Source: Annona cherimola
Taxonomy: Eukaryota > Streptophyta > Magnoliopsida > Magnoliales > Annonaceae
Direction of reading: 5' to 3'
DNA length: 64,000 bases
NCBI GenBank assembly: GCA_030490835.1
Contig: CM059975.1
Location: 30,660,133-30,724,132 of the forward strand
The stretch's first letter is position 1. The number at the start of each line of letters is the position of its first letter. A program made the translations under genes and the position numbers. The notes under the pieces were generated by a model. That model was given only the letters and a program-made list of their open reading frames with translations, had not been told where the DNA came from and searched no databases. Shown here piece after piece: positions 9,741-22,837 of the stretch.

Positions 9741-10197
9741 AATCATTCCTCTTACGTTTTATAGATGGGTCAATATGATAATATAAATGATATTAAATAA
9801 AATAGATCAAGTAGATTTCTTACAAATCATTGTGATAGTAAAAATGGAATTGATTGTGCAAAAGATGAGCTTCATAGAATGGGATAAACCTGGAATGTAA
9901 TCTCTTGTTTCCTGAAAATATTTTTTTATTCTCAAAAAATAATATCACACTTTTTCATGTACGATACTTCTCCCAATCCCAATACATATTTTTCCATTCC
10001 CATTATACTTTTATCCAAAATCCTTATCTATTCCTCATCCCATCCATGCAATTCGATACAATGGGTTTTCGATTTATATGGATTAAATTATTGAGCCGAG
10101 GGATCAAACAGTCTCAACCCATGACCTCATTTCTCTGATGGATTATACAGATTGGATTTTCAAGTTGACGTGCATGTTGACCATGGATATATATGAC
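9741..10197. other. AT-rich spacer, no gene seen
   Basis: No domain, repeat pair or splice-compatible exon recognised. The 77-aa frame at 9905-10138 has no recognisable similarity. Confidence 0.5.
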
Positions 10198-13100
10198 CTT
10201 CTCTTTTATATAACAGTTTACATATATGACCACATAACCTGTAGCACCCTAACCCAAGGCACACCACAAGGTGAAACCTTAGTATACGGATCTTCAAGTG
10301 GCAAAGCTCGTTAATAAAACTAAAGTTTCATCCTTAAGCAAGCGGAAGCTTTTCTAATGTGTCAGGAAAATCAATTTGAATTTTTTTCTTTTTCTTTTAG
10401 AACTTATTTTCGTTCAATTTCTTTAACTAAAATCCGGTTGTGTGTCATCTATATTTAGAACGTTTTATGAGACAAAACCTGATAATCATTACATAATCTA
10501 ACATTCTCCATTAAATCATTTATATCTACTTCAATTCATCTAGTACATCTCTTATATAATCATACTTCACACGAGAAGCTATATATTACATCAATCAACC
10601 TCAACATAACACATTTAAAATTAATACATACAATTTTAATAATTACGTTCCAAAGCTCTAAATACCTCAAAAGTCCTAGATGTCATATCTTCATTGCCTT
10701 TTTAGCAGTAAATGCTCTTCTATCAAATTTCCATTATCTGCATTCACTAGTTAGTTGAAAATAGTGAGTATAAAATACGCAATAAGCAAGCATTTAGAAA
10801 TACACATAAATTTCCACAATGTATTGCATTAATTTAAAACACAAAATTCTTAAATTCCTTTTATGCATGTATAATAATGAAATGAGTGCATACATGCATC
10901 ATGACTTATTTCTCATTCAATAGATGACACTTACTAAGTGATCATCCACCCATAATCATATTTCTGATCTTGCATGCTTAACAATGTAATGCATGAATCA
11001 TATACATCCAGCTTAACTCCAGAGGGTACATGAAACACCTCAAATGCCACCCTTAAGACCCAAGGTCAGGTGACTGGACTCTGTTTCCTCAGAAATATCA
11101 CATTGTCTCATCCCACACTGGATATTTAATACATACAAGTATACCATGAATTATGATCATTGTGAAGAAATATACATGTCATCATAAAATAAGCTAAAAA
11201 TTTTCATTTCAAAGTGCAAAATTTAAACACATAGTAGAAAAATAAAATAATCATTCATTGGCAAATATCATTTCATAAAATGAAAAAACAAGAATGGATT
11301 TTCTTACTATAAAATTCTTTGAAAGAAAATTTCGAAGTGCTTGCTTACCTTTTTCCTTTAGCTTTCCTCCATCTTTCCTGTACCATTCCCCAACATAACC
11401 AGTAGGAAATTTTATTTAAGCAGATAATTCATATCATCATAGATACTAATCTTCATGCCTACTTATTTCCTATTTTTCCATTTTTGATCGGCCTTTAATA
11501 AGAAATTCAATCATTTTTTCCTTGAAAATCTCATTTAAATATAATTTATCCTATACTTGAACAAACCTCCTATTCCCACTCTAGATTTCCAAATATGGAA
11601 CTCGCATTGAATTCATCATAAAATTAGATTTCACAAGGTTTCATATGCTCAATATGCTCAAAAATAACTTTTCTAAACATAGATCAATTAAATAGTAATC
11701 TCAACCTAATGTAGACATTAAACATTAGTTTTTAACCTCTAAAATTTGAAATATATCTTCTATTAATTCAAATCACATAAACTTAATAATTAAATATAAA
11801 AAATAGCATCTATAGTTACATATTCATATAGGGCAATTATTTTTACCCCAATGTCATGAAAATTTCATTCTAGAATTTCTATGATCATTACATTAAATAT
11901 CATTTTTCCTACATTATTATTTATGTTTCATTGTTTCATTTATTTAATATAATAACTAGCCCCCATACACAGGTTACCCATCAATACATCTCATTGAGAT
12001 TAAATTTTAAACATTCTACTTTAGCAGTTTCATTTATGTCATCTCTACATTAAAATTAGTTTTTCACAATAATTTATACACACTCAAATTCATACACATC
12101 TTATTATCTTATCTTTACACCCTTTGTCCAACTCATTCAATGTTCTAAACCTTTTAATTTTGATCATCAAACAGTTTAATAATCGCATGTAAATTATCTA
12201 AAATACATTTAAAAACAGCTTTCTTTCATTTTTACCAATTGCCCATATTTTAAATAGCTTATATATCTCATCGTAGACTTTAAATTTTAAGGATTTTACC
12301 TTTTTTCATTTTCGCATAATATAAATTCAATAAATTTAACATTTTCAACCCTGCACTTTCCATACGTCTATACCACTTCCATATAACTGCTACCCATTTT
12401 TTCCTTTATATCCATTTAGCCCTAAAATCACATTTAAAAGAAAAATCATTCAGTATACATTCAATTAAGAAAGCCTATGCCTCCCATAAAAAATTCATAG
12501 TTGTTCATTTTTTTGTCACATAAATCTTGTTTTAGGCTTTTAATTATAGATATTTCATTCCATACTACTGTATATATAAAAACAACTAAATCCAACATTT
12601 TTTTCCATCCAAATCACATGCGTAAGGACCATTTGCATCATTGCCCTATCACAGTAACCATGACCAATTCAATTTCTACCATCTTACAACTTAAAAATCA
12701 CGCATAAACTATTCTCTACACAATTTACATAAAAGTCCCATGCCTGATTCTTCTTGTTTTCCAACTACCTTGTATCTAGAATTGGATAAAATTTCAGATT
12801 CTCTTTGTGAGCGCACGATTTAGCATTTAAATCTCATCTACCTCACAATTTCTAACATACATATGCCCACAGATTAGGGAAGTAAGGAGAATATTTAAAT
12901 CCCAACATCCCCATAACCGTGAATACTCAAATCATTGAAATACGACTCCATTCCAAGCTTAATCTTCATGATTTAAATTATTTTCATGAATATCTAGACA
13001 TAAATAACAAAAGCCCCATACCATTTCACTAATTTTAGAAGAATAAAGAAAACATTAAAATTTCATCTTTTCCCTTACCTCCAGTTGGTGATGGGGTAGA

Positions 13101-14200
13101 CAGCGGCACTAGCTTGCACCAGCGACAACGTAGATGGTGGATGACCCGCAATCCTCTTCTCTCCCTCTTTCCTTCTCTTCTCCTTCCTCTTCTTTCTCTT
13201 CTTCTCCTTCTCTTTCTCCTTTTTTTCCCATTCTCTGTTCGTGCATTGGAAGGAAAATGGGTTGTCTTTTGTGGCCCCACTTAAGATGGTCATGTGCGGC
13301 TACCCGTCATATATATATATATTTTAAATTTTTTTTTATGTATCCATATACATATTTATATGTCATAAATCATAAAATTTTAAATCTTATGATTTAAACT
13401 CATAATACATGTTTAGGATTATTAAATCATGGCCACTCATCAATTTAAATAATTTAAATCCATTAATTATTTAAATTGGACCATTTGATGGAAACTAATT
13501 AATCTAAGATTAAATAATGTACTTTGCTATTATTCCATTCAACAATAACACTCTAACTCATCATGATTTATTTATTAATTATCTCTTTTCTTACTTTATA
13601 ATTTTATGTCATTAATTTATATTCAGTTTCATTAATTCTTTGGTCCAAAATTTACATTTATACATATTATATGCTACATACTTATGGGTTGCAATCTAAA
13701 AATTGCAGGTACTACATAACCCCTTAATTTTTAAGATGTTGATGATTGACGCAAAATTCAATTCACTCAATATATATAACATCATTTGTTTAGCTAGAAA
13801 ACCAAGTTTCATCCAAATCAAATATGTTCATGAGCCGTATTTGCTCACATATATATATATATTCGTGTGTTAATTTGGAAAAATGCTTAAATCTATTTGT
13901 ATATGTACTAGAATGTAATAATATTTTATAGAATCATTTATTCACATAGTAATATTTTAGATGGTTTAAATATTGAAAATACTACTTTAAAATTGATATT
14001 TAATACTAAACTATTTTTATTATATTAAGTTTATACATTTGTAGATAGGACTCATACACAATGATACTGAACTAATGAAAAGGTTTCCATGCTGATATAA
14101 ATTATGTTAAATATAATAGATGAAATATTTTTTCATCAACCATCAATATATTAAAAATAAAGAATGTTACATAGAAGAGAGGTTTCGTAGAAGAATGACT
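10198..14200. mobile_element. Fold-back MITE, family B, copy B3, split by a solo LTR
   Basis: Left piece 10198-10239 and right piece 13717-14200. When the LTR and one TSD are ignored, the junction reads like the family B start near 41965 (CCATGTAACCCC context), and the right piece ends with the family B terminus ATGTTACATAGAAGAGAGGT. So the MITE predates the LTR insertion. Confidence 0.7.
10240..13716. mobile_element. Solo LTR, 3,477 bp
   Basis: Begins TGTAGCACCCTAACCC and ends GGTACTACA, giving perfect TGTAG/CTACA inverted termini. It is flanked by identical 5-bp TAACC at 10235-10239 and 13717-13721. No PBS, PPT, gag or pol is inside, so this is a solo LTR left by LTR-LTR recombination (or an unusually large non-coding LTR derivative). 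A pyrimidine tract rich in CTT lies at about 13150-13230; the Arg/Lys-rich ORFs opposite it are its shadow. The lineage is not identified; TGTAGCACCC starts are common among long Ty3/gypsy LTRs. Confidence 0.85.
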
Positions 14201-14212
14201 ATATATATATGA

Positions 14213-14580
14213 GAAATATTCTAGCGCAGGAATGTGCATCATAAGTTATGATGCAGTTGCCTCAAAATGGACACCCCATTATCATAAAACTATAATCTAC
14301 TCTGCCTACTGTATTTAGAATTATATATTCTATTATCATACCGATTTTTATCTAAATTGGATATGTGTATGGACCCTATATGAAAATAGTACAAATTCAA
14401 CATAATAAAATAATTTGATGTAAATAACAATTTCAAAGTTATTTTTCAACATGTAAACTATTTCTACATAATTTATGTATAGATAAATGATTGTATAAAG
14501 TACCAATATATTTAAGTACACGCGGGGCCCATTTTAGGCCAAATGCATTGTAAGTTACATACAAGACATATCTATACATG
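14213..14580. mobile_element. Fold-back MITE, family A, copy A7
   Basis: Carries GATGCAGTTGCCTCAAAATG at the left and GGGGCCCATTTTAGGCC at the right, in the orientation of A2/A3. First of three abutting A copies. Confidence 0.65.
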
Positions 14581-14589
14581 TGGAGAGAG

Positions 14590-14980
14590 AGAGAGAACCA
14601 ATTTTATGCAGACAAACTGCACCATAATTACGTTGCAGTTTGCTATGAAAGGAGCTCCACATGTATTAGAATGTTACGATACTTCATTCAATCATTTATC
14701 CAGATAAGTAACATACTTTAGATGGTTTAAATCTTGAAAATGCTACTTTGAAATTAATATTTAAGTTAAACTATTTTATTACGTTAATTTTGCACCATTT
14801 TAAGATGGGCACATATATGTGCTAGATTTGGATAAAAATTGGCATGCTATCAAAATAACTATTTCTAAATACAATTGGTGGAATATATGTTATTTTAATA
14901 CATGTTGGGCCTATTTCGGGCAGTCTGCACCATAATTATGATGTAGTATGTATACACTTGAATATTTTCGATAAATATAT
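14590..14980. mobile_element. Fold-back MITE, family A, copy A8
   Basis: Left end after a GAGAGA run with GACAAACTGCACCATAATTA; right end TGCACCATAATTATGATG. Orientation opposite to A7. More diverged from the 5-7 kb copies than those are from one another. Confidence 0.6.
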
Positions 14981-15365
14981 ATGACAATCATTCATGCACA
15001 GGCGGACTGCACCATAATTAAAACATGGTGTAGTCCATTGCAAAATGAGCCTCAAGCATATTAGAATGCTATGATCTTTATATAGTCATTTATTCATATG
15101 AAAAAACATATATTGAACGGTTTAAATGTTGAAAAAATAATTTTAAAATTTTTATTTATATTAAATTATTTTGTTATGTTGATTTTGAACCATTTTCAGA
15201 TGGGGCCCATACACATATCTAATTTGAATAAAAATTGGTATGCTAATAAAGTGAATAAATATAAATATAGTGAGTGAGGTAGATTTTATATTCATAATCA
15301 AGTAGGCCCCACAATGCATGGACTATATGGTTCAGTCCAAATGCACTGGAATATTTTTCTATATA
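14981..15365. mobile_element. Fold-back MITE, family A, copy A9
   Basis: Left GGCGGACTGCACCATAATTA, right AATGCATGGACTATATGG. Shares the AGATGGGGCCCATACACATA block with other A copies. Non-coding; the 62-aa frame at its right edge is chance. Confidence 0.6.
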
Positions 15366-15857
15366 TACGTGTTTACTTCTATAAAACCTTGCTTTTATGT
15401 AACTCCTCTATTTTTAAAATTTTTATAGTTGATGAAAAATCTACTACATCTATTATATTTAGCATTATCTATATTATTATAAAAATCCTTTCATTTATTT
15501 AGTATCATTGTATATGGAAACCATTTATAAATGTGTAAAATCAACATAATAAAATAATTTAATTCTAAAAAATAATTTTTAAGTAGCATTTTCAATATCT
15601 AAACCATCTAAAATATTATTACTATATGGATAAATAATTATATAAAATATTATTACATTCTAATACATATATGAATGTATTTAAATTTTTTTATAAATTT
15701 ACATATAAATATATGCATTTTTAAGCAAATGTGTTCATGGATATATTTGATTTGAATAAACGTCGTCTCTTATATAAATAAATGATGTTAAATACAATGA
15801 ATAAATTGAATTTTAAATTAATTAGCAACATTTTAAAAATTGAGGGGGTTACAAGAT
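15366..15857. mobile_element. Fold-back MITE, family B, copy B4
   Basis: Left TTACTTCTATAAAACC and TTTATGTAACTCCTCTATTT; right ACATTTTAAAAATTGAGGGG followed by GTTACA. It matches the B5 arrangement with substantial divergence. TSD not resolved. Confidence 0.6.
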
Positions 15858-16195
15858 TATATATCATCTTGTGCAGATGGACTGCACCATCGCGAAACGC
15901 GACTCACGTATTTTAAAATGTAATAATATATTATACAATCATTTTTCATATAAAAAAATATACTTTAGACGATTTAGATGTTAAAAATATCACTTTAAAC
16001 TTGGTATTTATGTTAAATTATTTTATTATGTTAATTTTGCACTGTTTTAAGATCAAACACATGCACATAATCAATTGGATAAAATTAATATGCTAATAAA
16101 GTGAATAATTCTAAATATAATGGATAGAGTAGATTTTTTATTCATGATCAAGTAGATCCGCCATTGCATGGACTAAAGTAGAATATGTTAACATT
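15858..16195. mobile_element. Fold-back MITE, family A, copy A10
   Basis: Left GCAGATGGACTGCACCATCG, right CATTGCATGGACTAAAG. The centre keeps the TATGTTAAATTATTTTATTA block of A8/A9. Directly follows B4. Confidence 0.55.
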
Positions 16196-16377
16196 AATGT
16201 ATTTTTTTTATAACGATAACGAACATTAATGTATTACTAACCTCGTTATAATCCATTAAACCTTATTGTGCATATTAATAATAGTAATTATTATTATTAT
16301 TAGGTTGAATTTGAAAAAATTAAATAAAAATAACTCGTTGCATATGATTGGTGCTCTTATGTAGTAGTAGTAATAAT

Positions 16378-16514
16378 AATTGAACCATAGCCCAATGGTA
16401 TAACATGCGGGTGCGTAAGTTTTGATCCCTGCTTCAAGTGTTGTGCATGAGCGCTCTCTCCACTGTAATCCAAAATAATAAATAATAATAAACATAAGAT
16501 AATAATATTTACTA

Positions 16515-16551
<37 letters not shown>
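16378..16551 (+). mobile_element. tRNA-derived SINE-like element with TAA-rich tail
   Basis: An A-box-like TAGCCCAATGG (16388-16398) fits TRGYNNARNGG, and a B-box-like GTTTTGATCCC lies at 16419-16429 with two mismatches to GGTTCGATCCC. The spacing is normal for a pol III promoter. A unique body follows to about 16480, then an AATAATAA/TTATTATT tail. It does not fold as an intact tRNA. Confidence 0.5.
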
Positions 16552-16847
16552 ATTAGGAATATTTGCAGACATGCCCATAAAGTATCACCTTATTGCATCC
16601 AAGTCCTTAAGTCTTCAAAAATTACAAATTACCAAATATTGCAAGCATATCCTTTTTCAGATGAACAATAAAAACAAACGAAAAATAGATATTAAATTTA
16701 TGTTAGACTTCCTAAATTATCCCTAGTAGAAGGATATCAAAGTATTTCATACCTGCCAATATCTTCATAAATCGATTGCAAACATAACAAAGCTCTTAGC
16801 TACAGTTACTAAATCGTTAAAATTTTTTTCTTAAAGAGAAATGATTC

Positions 16848-17172
16848 TAGTAGTCTAGGCTAAGTAAATGACTTTCTTAACTCATCTCGGAAAATTTATT
16901 TAAAATACTTTTTTTCTTTTTTCTTCGTAAACTTGTTAATATAGATGTATTCAACATATAAACTAAGTTCTATCATTTTTGGATGTACATATTTATATAT
17001 TTTTTGAGATTTTGAACATAGGAGTATTTCAAAATAGCTAAAATAACCTCATGTTTAAAAATCTCAAGAATATATATATATATATACAGATACATATCCA
17101 AAAGGTAAAAAAATAAAAAATATATTTTAAGTAATTTTTTTGAGGTGGGCTAAGTAAGTTATTTACTTAACA
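16848..17172. mobile_element. Fold-back MITE, family C, copy C3, plus partial C4
   Basis: Left ATTCTAGTAGTCTAGGCTAA; right TGAGGTGGGCTAAGTAAG. Inverted arms contain AACTAAGTTCTATCATTTTT and its degenerate mirror. A further partial left arm (C4, ATGATCTTGTTAGCCCGAGC) follows at about 17177-17250 and is cut off. Confidence 0.6.
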
Positions 17173-17284
17173 AGAAATGATCTTGTTAGCCCGAGCTAAA
17201 TAAATGACTTACTTTGCCCACTTAAAAAACCTTATTTAAAATGTCTAAAAGTACCCCTTACGTTTTAGGAGCCTAATTTTATGC

Positions 17285-17930
17285 ACCCGGGTGCATTTGA
17301 GGCTCAATGCACCTAGGTGCATATATCTATTTTTATTTTTTTAAAATTTTTTTACGCAACTATTAATCTAAGCGTATTTAACATGTTTGTCATTTTTTAC
17401 CAACTCTGAATATTTTTAAATATTTTTTCGGATTTTTAAAAATTTGTGGCACTTTTAGTAATTTTTAGGGTGTGTTTGGGAATGGATAAAACTTTTGATG
17501 AAAAGTTATAGAGATGAGAAGTTGTCAAATGATGTGATATGATAGGGGTAATGATGATGAATAAATAGGATAAAGTTGAAATATATAGGTTAGTTGTGTA
17601 GAAATGATTATAAAGTACGATAGTTGTATAGAAAAATGTGAAGAAATTATTAAAAAATAGGGTAGTTGTAGAGAGTGAAAAGTTTTAGATTGAAAAGTTT
17701 TAACTTGACAACTTTTTGTTATTACCAAACACACCCTTAAATTACTAAAATGTCACTGATTTTTAAAAATCTAAAAATAATATCAAAATTTTTCAAAAAT
17801 GGTAAAAATTGATATACATGTTTAATACACTTATATTAACAGTTTCATGAAAAATTTTCAAAAAAAATAATAAAATGGGTGAAATACACACGAGTGCACT
17901 AAGCCTCAATCCACCCAGGAGCATAGAATT
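17285..17930. mobile_element. Fold-back MITE, family D, copy D3, split by H3
   Basis: Ends carry CACCCGGGTGCATTTGAGG on the left and TGCACTAAGCCTCAATCCAC with CACCCAGGAGCAT on the right. The central ATTTGTGGCAC..AGTAATTTT and its mirror are separated by the Tourist-like H3. Confidence 0.65.
17468..17736. mobile_element. Tourist-like MITE, family H, copy H3, nested in D3
   Basis: 269 bp from GGGTGTGTTTGGGAATGG to ACCAAACACACCC, flanked by TTA at 17465-17467 and 17737-17739. Terminal inverted repeats of about 12 bp, internal arms homologous to H1 and H8. Confidence 0.85.
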
Positions 17931-18865
17931 ATTCTCTTATGTTTCATTTTAAAGCCATTCTTAAGCAGATAAAATAAATTTTATGCCTTCTCATCAAAAA
18001 TAAATAAATAAATTTTAAATCATTTTAAATTGGATAGTGGCACATGGATGTTCCCTCTAAACCAGATCTAATCGTACTAATCGTCCGTTGATAGTAATCC
18101 AAATTGAAGTAGCGATCATACACAAGCGACAACGGTGATTGAAATAAATTAATAAAAGACCTTAGCTACAAATATCCAATCTTTTCTTTTTAATTAGTAG
18201 CTAAATTCGATACACACACAAAAATTGACAGGAAACAAATTCTATTTTCAGAAAGCATTGATGGAAATTATTTTATCTGGCTTCAAAATGGCTTTTAAAT
18301 GAAATATAAAGTGCATTTTTGGTAATTTCAGAAAGTACTTAGCATTTTTGTAACAGGAGCTGACAGCTCTAGTATATTTGCAATTGATCTATGAATGTGT
18401 TTACATGTATGAATACTTTTTAATTGTTGACGTTGAAGAAATTAATTTACTTTTTTATTTGTATGGATGTTAATGTCTTGTGAAACTATGGGCATGTTTG
18501 GCTGTACTAAAAACTTTTTAATCTAAATTTTTTTACTATCCTCATATTTGTAAATATCTTTCTGTCTAATTATCTTATTTTTTAATTATTTATATACAGC
18601 TACTTATATAATTAACCTATATTTTTAATTTTATTCTCTTTATTCCTTATTACTACTCCTATAATATCACATTATTTTCTTTCATTTTGAAAACTAAACT
18701 ACAAACTTTTCAAATAAGGAGCATTATGACAGTCCAAGCACTTAAGAAATCTTACTTAATCAACCTATTTTTTTTCCCTAATTGGTTCCCCCACCCCCTA
18801 TATTTTTGTTTGATTTCTTGTATTAGTTTTTAAAATCCTTTCCTTCTTGAAAGTGGGTTGCTGTG
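17931..18865. other. AT-rich spacer with a degenerate family H copy
   Basis: No gene supported. About 18491-18722 carries a worn Tourist-like copy (GGGCATGTTTGGCTGTAC start, ACTTTTTAATCTAAATTTTT body). The rest shows nothing recognisable. Confidence 0.5.
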
Positions 18866-20010
18866 TGTAGACACCCTTCCCTTAAGCACAAGGACGAATA
18901 AATGGGAATAAAAGTCCAAGCCTAACAATGGCAAGCAATTCGAGAACAAACACCAACGGGCTTTGGAACAAACGGCCCAGTCAAAGCAAGCCAAAGCAAG
19001 CCAAAGCAAATTCAAGCAAAACTCAAACCAAGCCCACCACTAAGCGGGTCTACCCAGCTCAAAACAGGCTCTTCAACAACAAGACTGTTAGGCCTCACAA
19101 CGGCCCACTTGGAGCAAAAGGCTCCAACAAGGTCTAGCTCAACAGATCCAGACACAATAAACGGGCTCTACAATGCGGCCCACCAGATCCAACCCATCAA
19201 GCCTCAAAAGCAGGCTCTTCTGTAACAACCCATCAGGCCTCCACAACGGCCCACCTGGAGCAACGGGCTCAACCAGATTCAAGTCCAACCATAGCAGGCT
19301 CCCATCTACGGCCCAAGGCCTACCTGGCCCGCTCCACCATCTATAAATAGGGATCCAAGCCTCTCTTCTCTACACACTTGGAGAGGGCATCCTAGAGTGG
19401 AGGACGAGAGTCTGTAGCAAAGCCTCGGCGTCTCGGTTTTCTCGCTCTTCGGGCTCCAAGCCTCTCTCCCACTTTCCCCTTTTCTCAAATCTTTCATTTC
19501 CCCCTTTTCACGCCCTTGTAAACCGCATCGGGTTGGCGAATTTCACCATATTTGCTTCAATACGAAGGCCGGAACCCGAACTCTGTACGATTGGTGCCTT
19601 TATTCATTGAAAACATGGACTGATCTCCCTTTAAAGATCAGTGGTAACTCCATTTTCTTTATTTTTGCATGCTTGTTTGAGTTAACGCTCCGGCAAGGCG
19701 GGCGCACGCGGGTTCACAGATTCCAGCATATACACTATTGTTATGCTGCCGGATTCGTGATTTGATCCGTGTATGGAAAGCCCATCTTAGCTGTTATGCC
19801 GCCAAATCCACGAAAGGACTCTCATACGGCAAGAAACTCATAAGCCGTCGACCTAACATATTTTACTTCGTGGAAACGCAGGAAAATTGAGTCCATGCTG
19901 CTGCTCCGGAAGCATTGAAGAACTAGCTCAAATCCATTCGACACGGCCCAAATTTTCAAGGTGCGGAAAAGCGATCCGAGCCTATCGTAGCGCTCACGGC
20001 GGGTGCTACA
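18866..20010 (+). repeat. 5' LTR of the Tat-type element
   Basis: Starts TGTAGACACCC and ends GGTGCTACA. The part from 19070 on aligns with 26969-27929. It carries a TATA box (TATAAATAG, 19342-19350) and R-like sequence after it. The 3' LTR has TACAAATAG at the same place, so only this copy keeps a canonical TATA box. Length 1,145 bp. Confidence 0.85.
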
Positions 20011-20013
20011 GCT

Positions 20014-20031
20014 TGACGACTCCGCTGGGGA
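20014..20031 (+). other. Primer-binding site of the Tat-type element
   Basis: TGACGACTCCGCTGGGGA lies 3 nt after the LTR end. With one change (TGG for TGA) it would complement the 3' end of a plant tRNA-Arg (CCCCAGCGGAGTCG plus CCA), the primer reported for Ogre/Tat-type elements. The tRNA match is from memory and is moderately certain. Confidence 0.6.
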
Positions 20032-20479
20032 AGGCGTTGCTAGTCTACATCGGGTGCAAGGGGGACAGAAATCTAAAGATCAGAGCTTCTTCCTCGCTGA
20101 ATAGAGAGTTTCAGAGGCGTTTCCATCTTCCGACAGTGGGTTTCTGGCGTTTCTGAAATGAAGACGCCCAAATCACGCAAGAACTTGACAAGTTTTCAGG
20201 TCCAGAAGGCGTTCAGCTCAGGAACTAGAAAAGAACTTGTAAAGGGGAAAAACTATTGAACATCGGCTCGTAACTGTCTAGGCACATAAAACGAACCTAA
20301 AGGAAGGACCTCCGGCAAATATAAAATCAATTAACGCTAAGAAAAATCTTGCATAAAAATCATGCCTTTTCCGTAACCTGGGAGTTTTGTGATTACACTT
20401 CCAGAAACTCTTCAAGCGAACTAGTCACTCCTCTAGAAACTCTTCAAGCGAACTGGTCACTTTTCCCGCGTATGAAGGA

Positions 20480-21290
20480 GACTCATGCCCAAGGGCTCAT
20501 CTCAAGGCCTTTTGCGACATCCTATACCCCTTGGTGAAAAGCGAACAAGTCTTGATAAGGCTATTCCAACATAGCTTAAAGAAGGACGTCTTGGAGTGGT
20601 ACACGTCGCTGGATTGCCGGTTGATTAAGACGTGAGATCAACTTTCCTTGGCCGTCATGGACCGCTTCTCGTATAAATTAAACATGGCTCCCAAAAGTGC
20701 CGATCTAGAAGCGCTAAAGCAAAAAAGAGATGAAACATTCTCAGAGTACGTGGCTAGATAGCGTGCATTGGCGGCAAAGATGAAAAGCCCGTTGCCGTTA
20801 GAAGAGCAAATCTCTATCATCATCAACTCAGCTCACCCGAGCATCTCCGGCTACCTCATCTCTCACCCTTATGTCAACTTCTCCAAGCCGAGGACCAAGT
20901 GGAGGTGGGAATCAGACATGACACCATCTCTCTATGGCCTTACCAAGGGAGTACAACTCGAAGAAAATAAGAACCTAAAAATGGTAATTCTTCGAAGACC
21001 CCGGATGTAAACATCATAGACACCACTACTAAGCCTTTTTAAAAAAAATCACCTAGAGATTTTACACCTCTCGCCTAATCCTACACCGACATCCTCAACC
21101 TGCTCATCTAAAAAAATATGCTTGCACCTCTGGCTCCAAAACCTCTACCTAATCCCCTTCCAAAAAACTACCGAAAAAATGAATTCTGTGCCTATCACCA
21201 AGGGAGAGGCCACTAAACCAAGAAATGTTATACCCTCAAGCATGCCATTCAAAACTTAATAGATGAGAGAAAAATCAAAAATTTCACAAA
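20480..21290 (+). pseudogene. gag remnant of the Tat-type element
   Basis: Frames with stops encode the retrotransposon gag core: SLKKDVLEWYTSLD, DLEALKQKRDETFSEYVAR and RALAAKMKSPLPLEEQI in order between about 20570 and 20830. The C-terminal CAYHQGRGH..TKKC..LKHAIQNLID block near 21185-21265 is the CCHC-like end typical of Tat gag. In-frame stops occur after LIKT, after EYVAR and inside the knuckle. Confidence 0.8.
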
Positions 21291-22837
21291 ACTCTCATGA
21301 TGATGTAATCCAGAACCCTCTACCTACACATGAAGCAAGGAATCCCAATGCAACAATCATAAACTTCATTGAAGTTGCAAGAGGACCCGCAAGGCCGAGT
21401 CATGAAGCCTACATGATCACTCTACAACAGGTTAAGCAAGAAACGATCGTATTGCAAGGAGCGGCTCCACAAAACGTCTATAAGCCCCAAGAAGGGTACG
21501 GCCAAGACCACCTCATGTTGCCGGCCGTGAATAATTTGAAGATCGCTCCTACCCACCAAGAACAAGTGGGGTTGGCGGTCAAGCCAAAGCCGACATATGA
21601 CTCACACAGGGTCCCATGGAAATATCCTCAATGCTCGAAGATAAGCAATATTTATCCTAATGGCCGAGTCTACCGAAGGGAAGCGGCTCGCAACATAATC
21701 ACCAACCAGGAGAAAGAACCACCATATGACATCGCTTCGCAACTCAAATCCTTGCCGGCTCAAATATCCATATGGGAGCTATTATGTACTTCAACAAAGC
21801 ATAGGGAGGCTTTCACCAAAGTGCTAAGCGAGACTCACATAACCACGGAAGTAACCCCCGATGCGATGACTCACATGATCGGGCAAATAATGGTCCCTAA
21901 CGCCATCATGTTCACCGATGAGGAGCTTCCAACCAAGGAGCGCAACCATGGACACTCGCTAAGCATCACGGTTGAGTACAAAGATTTGAAGATCCCTTTA
22001 GTAACCATTGGCAACGGCGCAAGCCTTAATGTTTGCCCACTGCGAACAATCAAGAGGCTTGGAATCACCACAGACCAAATGAGACCCAGCGACTTCTATG
22101 TAAGAGCTTTTGATAATTCTCAAAACACGGTATTGGGCGAGCAAGACATAGAAATTCAAGTAGGACTCGATACTATGGTCGTTCCTTTTCAAGTCTAGGA
22201 TATCCCGACATCCTTCAACATATTATTGGGAAGACTTTGGTTGCACCAAACAGGAGCAATCCCGTCCTCTCTTCATCAAAAGCTGAAATATATATCGGCG
22301 GAGCAGCTAGTGGTCATAGAAGCTAACCCTGAGATCATCATCCCCGCGGAGATTGAAAACTGCCATGAGATCCCTCTTATTGAAGTGTATGAATCTTCGG
22401 ATCCTCTCCCTTTCAAATTTGACGATATGCATGAAGTCCATCACATCCCCGCAAAGCAAAAGCTACCCCTCCATTACGTCATACCTCCGGCTGAGAGGCA
22501 AACAACAAGATTCAACATCAAATATAGAGGAAAGACGGTGCTACTCAATCCTCAACAAAAGAACAACGAATGGGGTCTCGGATATAGGCCCGAGGAAGAC
22601 CCGTTTAAGAAATCCAACAAAGCGACTCGGTTCATAAGCGCGGGGTACATACTACCCGAAGCATTGAAGGCTCAAGAAGTCTTAATGATAGCCCATAATG
22701 GCACGGATGAAAAAAAGTTATTATGCAAAGACAAGCCAAAAATTGGCATGCTATACCAACTTGCTCAAGACCCGGTTCTAGCAACTACACCACGCATATG
22801 GAGCCCATTCAAAAGAAAAAGAAACAAATGGAGCTGA
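21263..22837 (+). pseudogene. Tat-type gag-pol linker and aspartic protease, inactivated
   Basis: Residues IMFTDEELP, LNVCPLRTIKRLGI, FYVRAFDNSQNTVLGE and, after a stop at 22196, ILLGRLWLHQTGAIPSSLHQ are the Tat protease region. The active-site loop reads TIGNGASLN where the family has a D-N/D-G-S motif, so the catalytic Asp appears replaced by Gly. The downstream part to 22837 is the usual linker toward RT. Confidence 0.8.

Noticed and set aside
13035..13293. Arg/Lys/Glu-rich minus-strand ORFs
   Set aside because: They are translations of a CTT/CTC pyrimidine tract inside the solo LTR; low complexity with no domain.
16378..16480. Functional tRNA gene
   Set aside because: Box-like motifs are present, but no cloverleaf can be drawn and box B has two mismatches.
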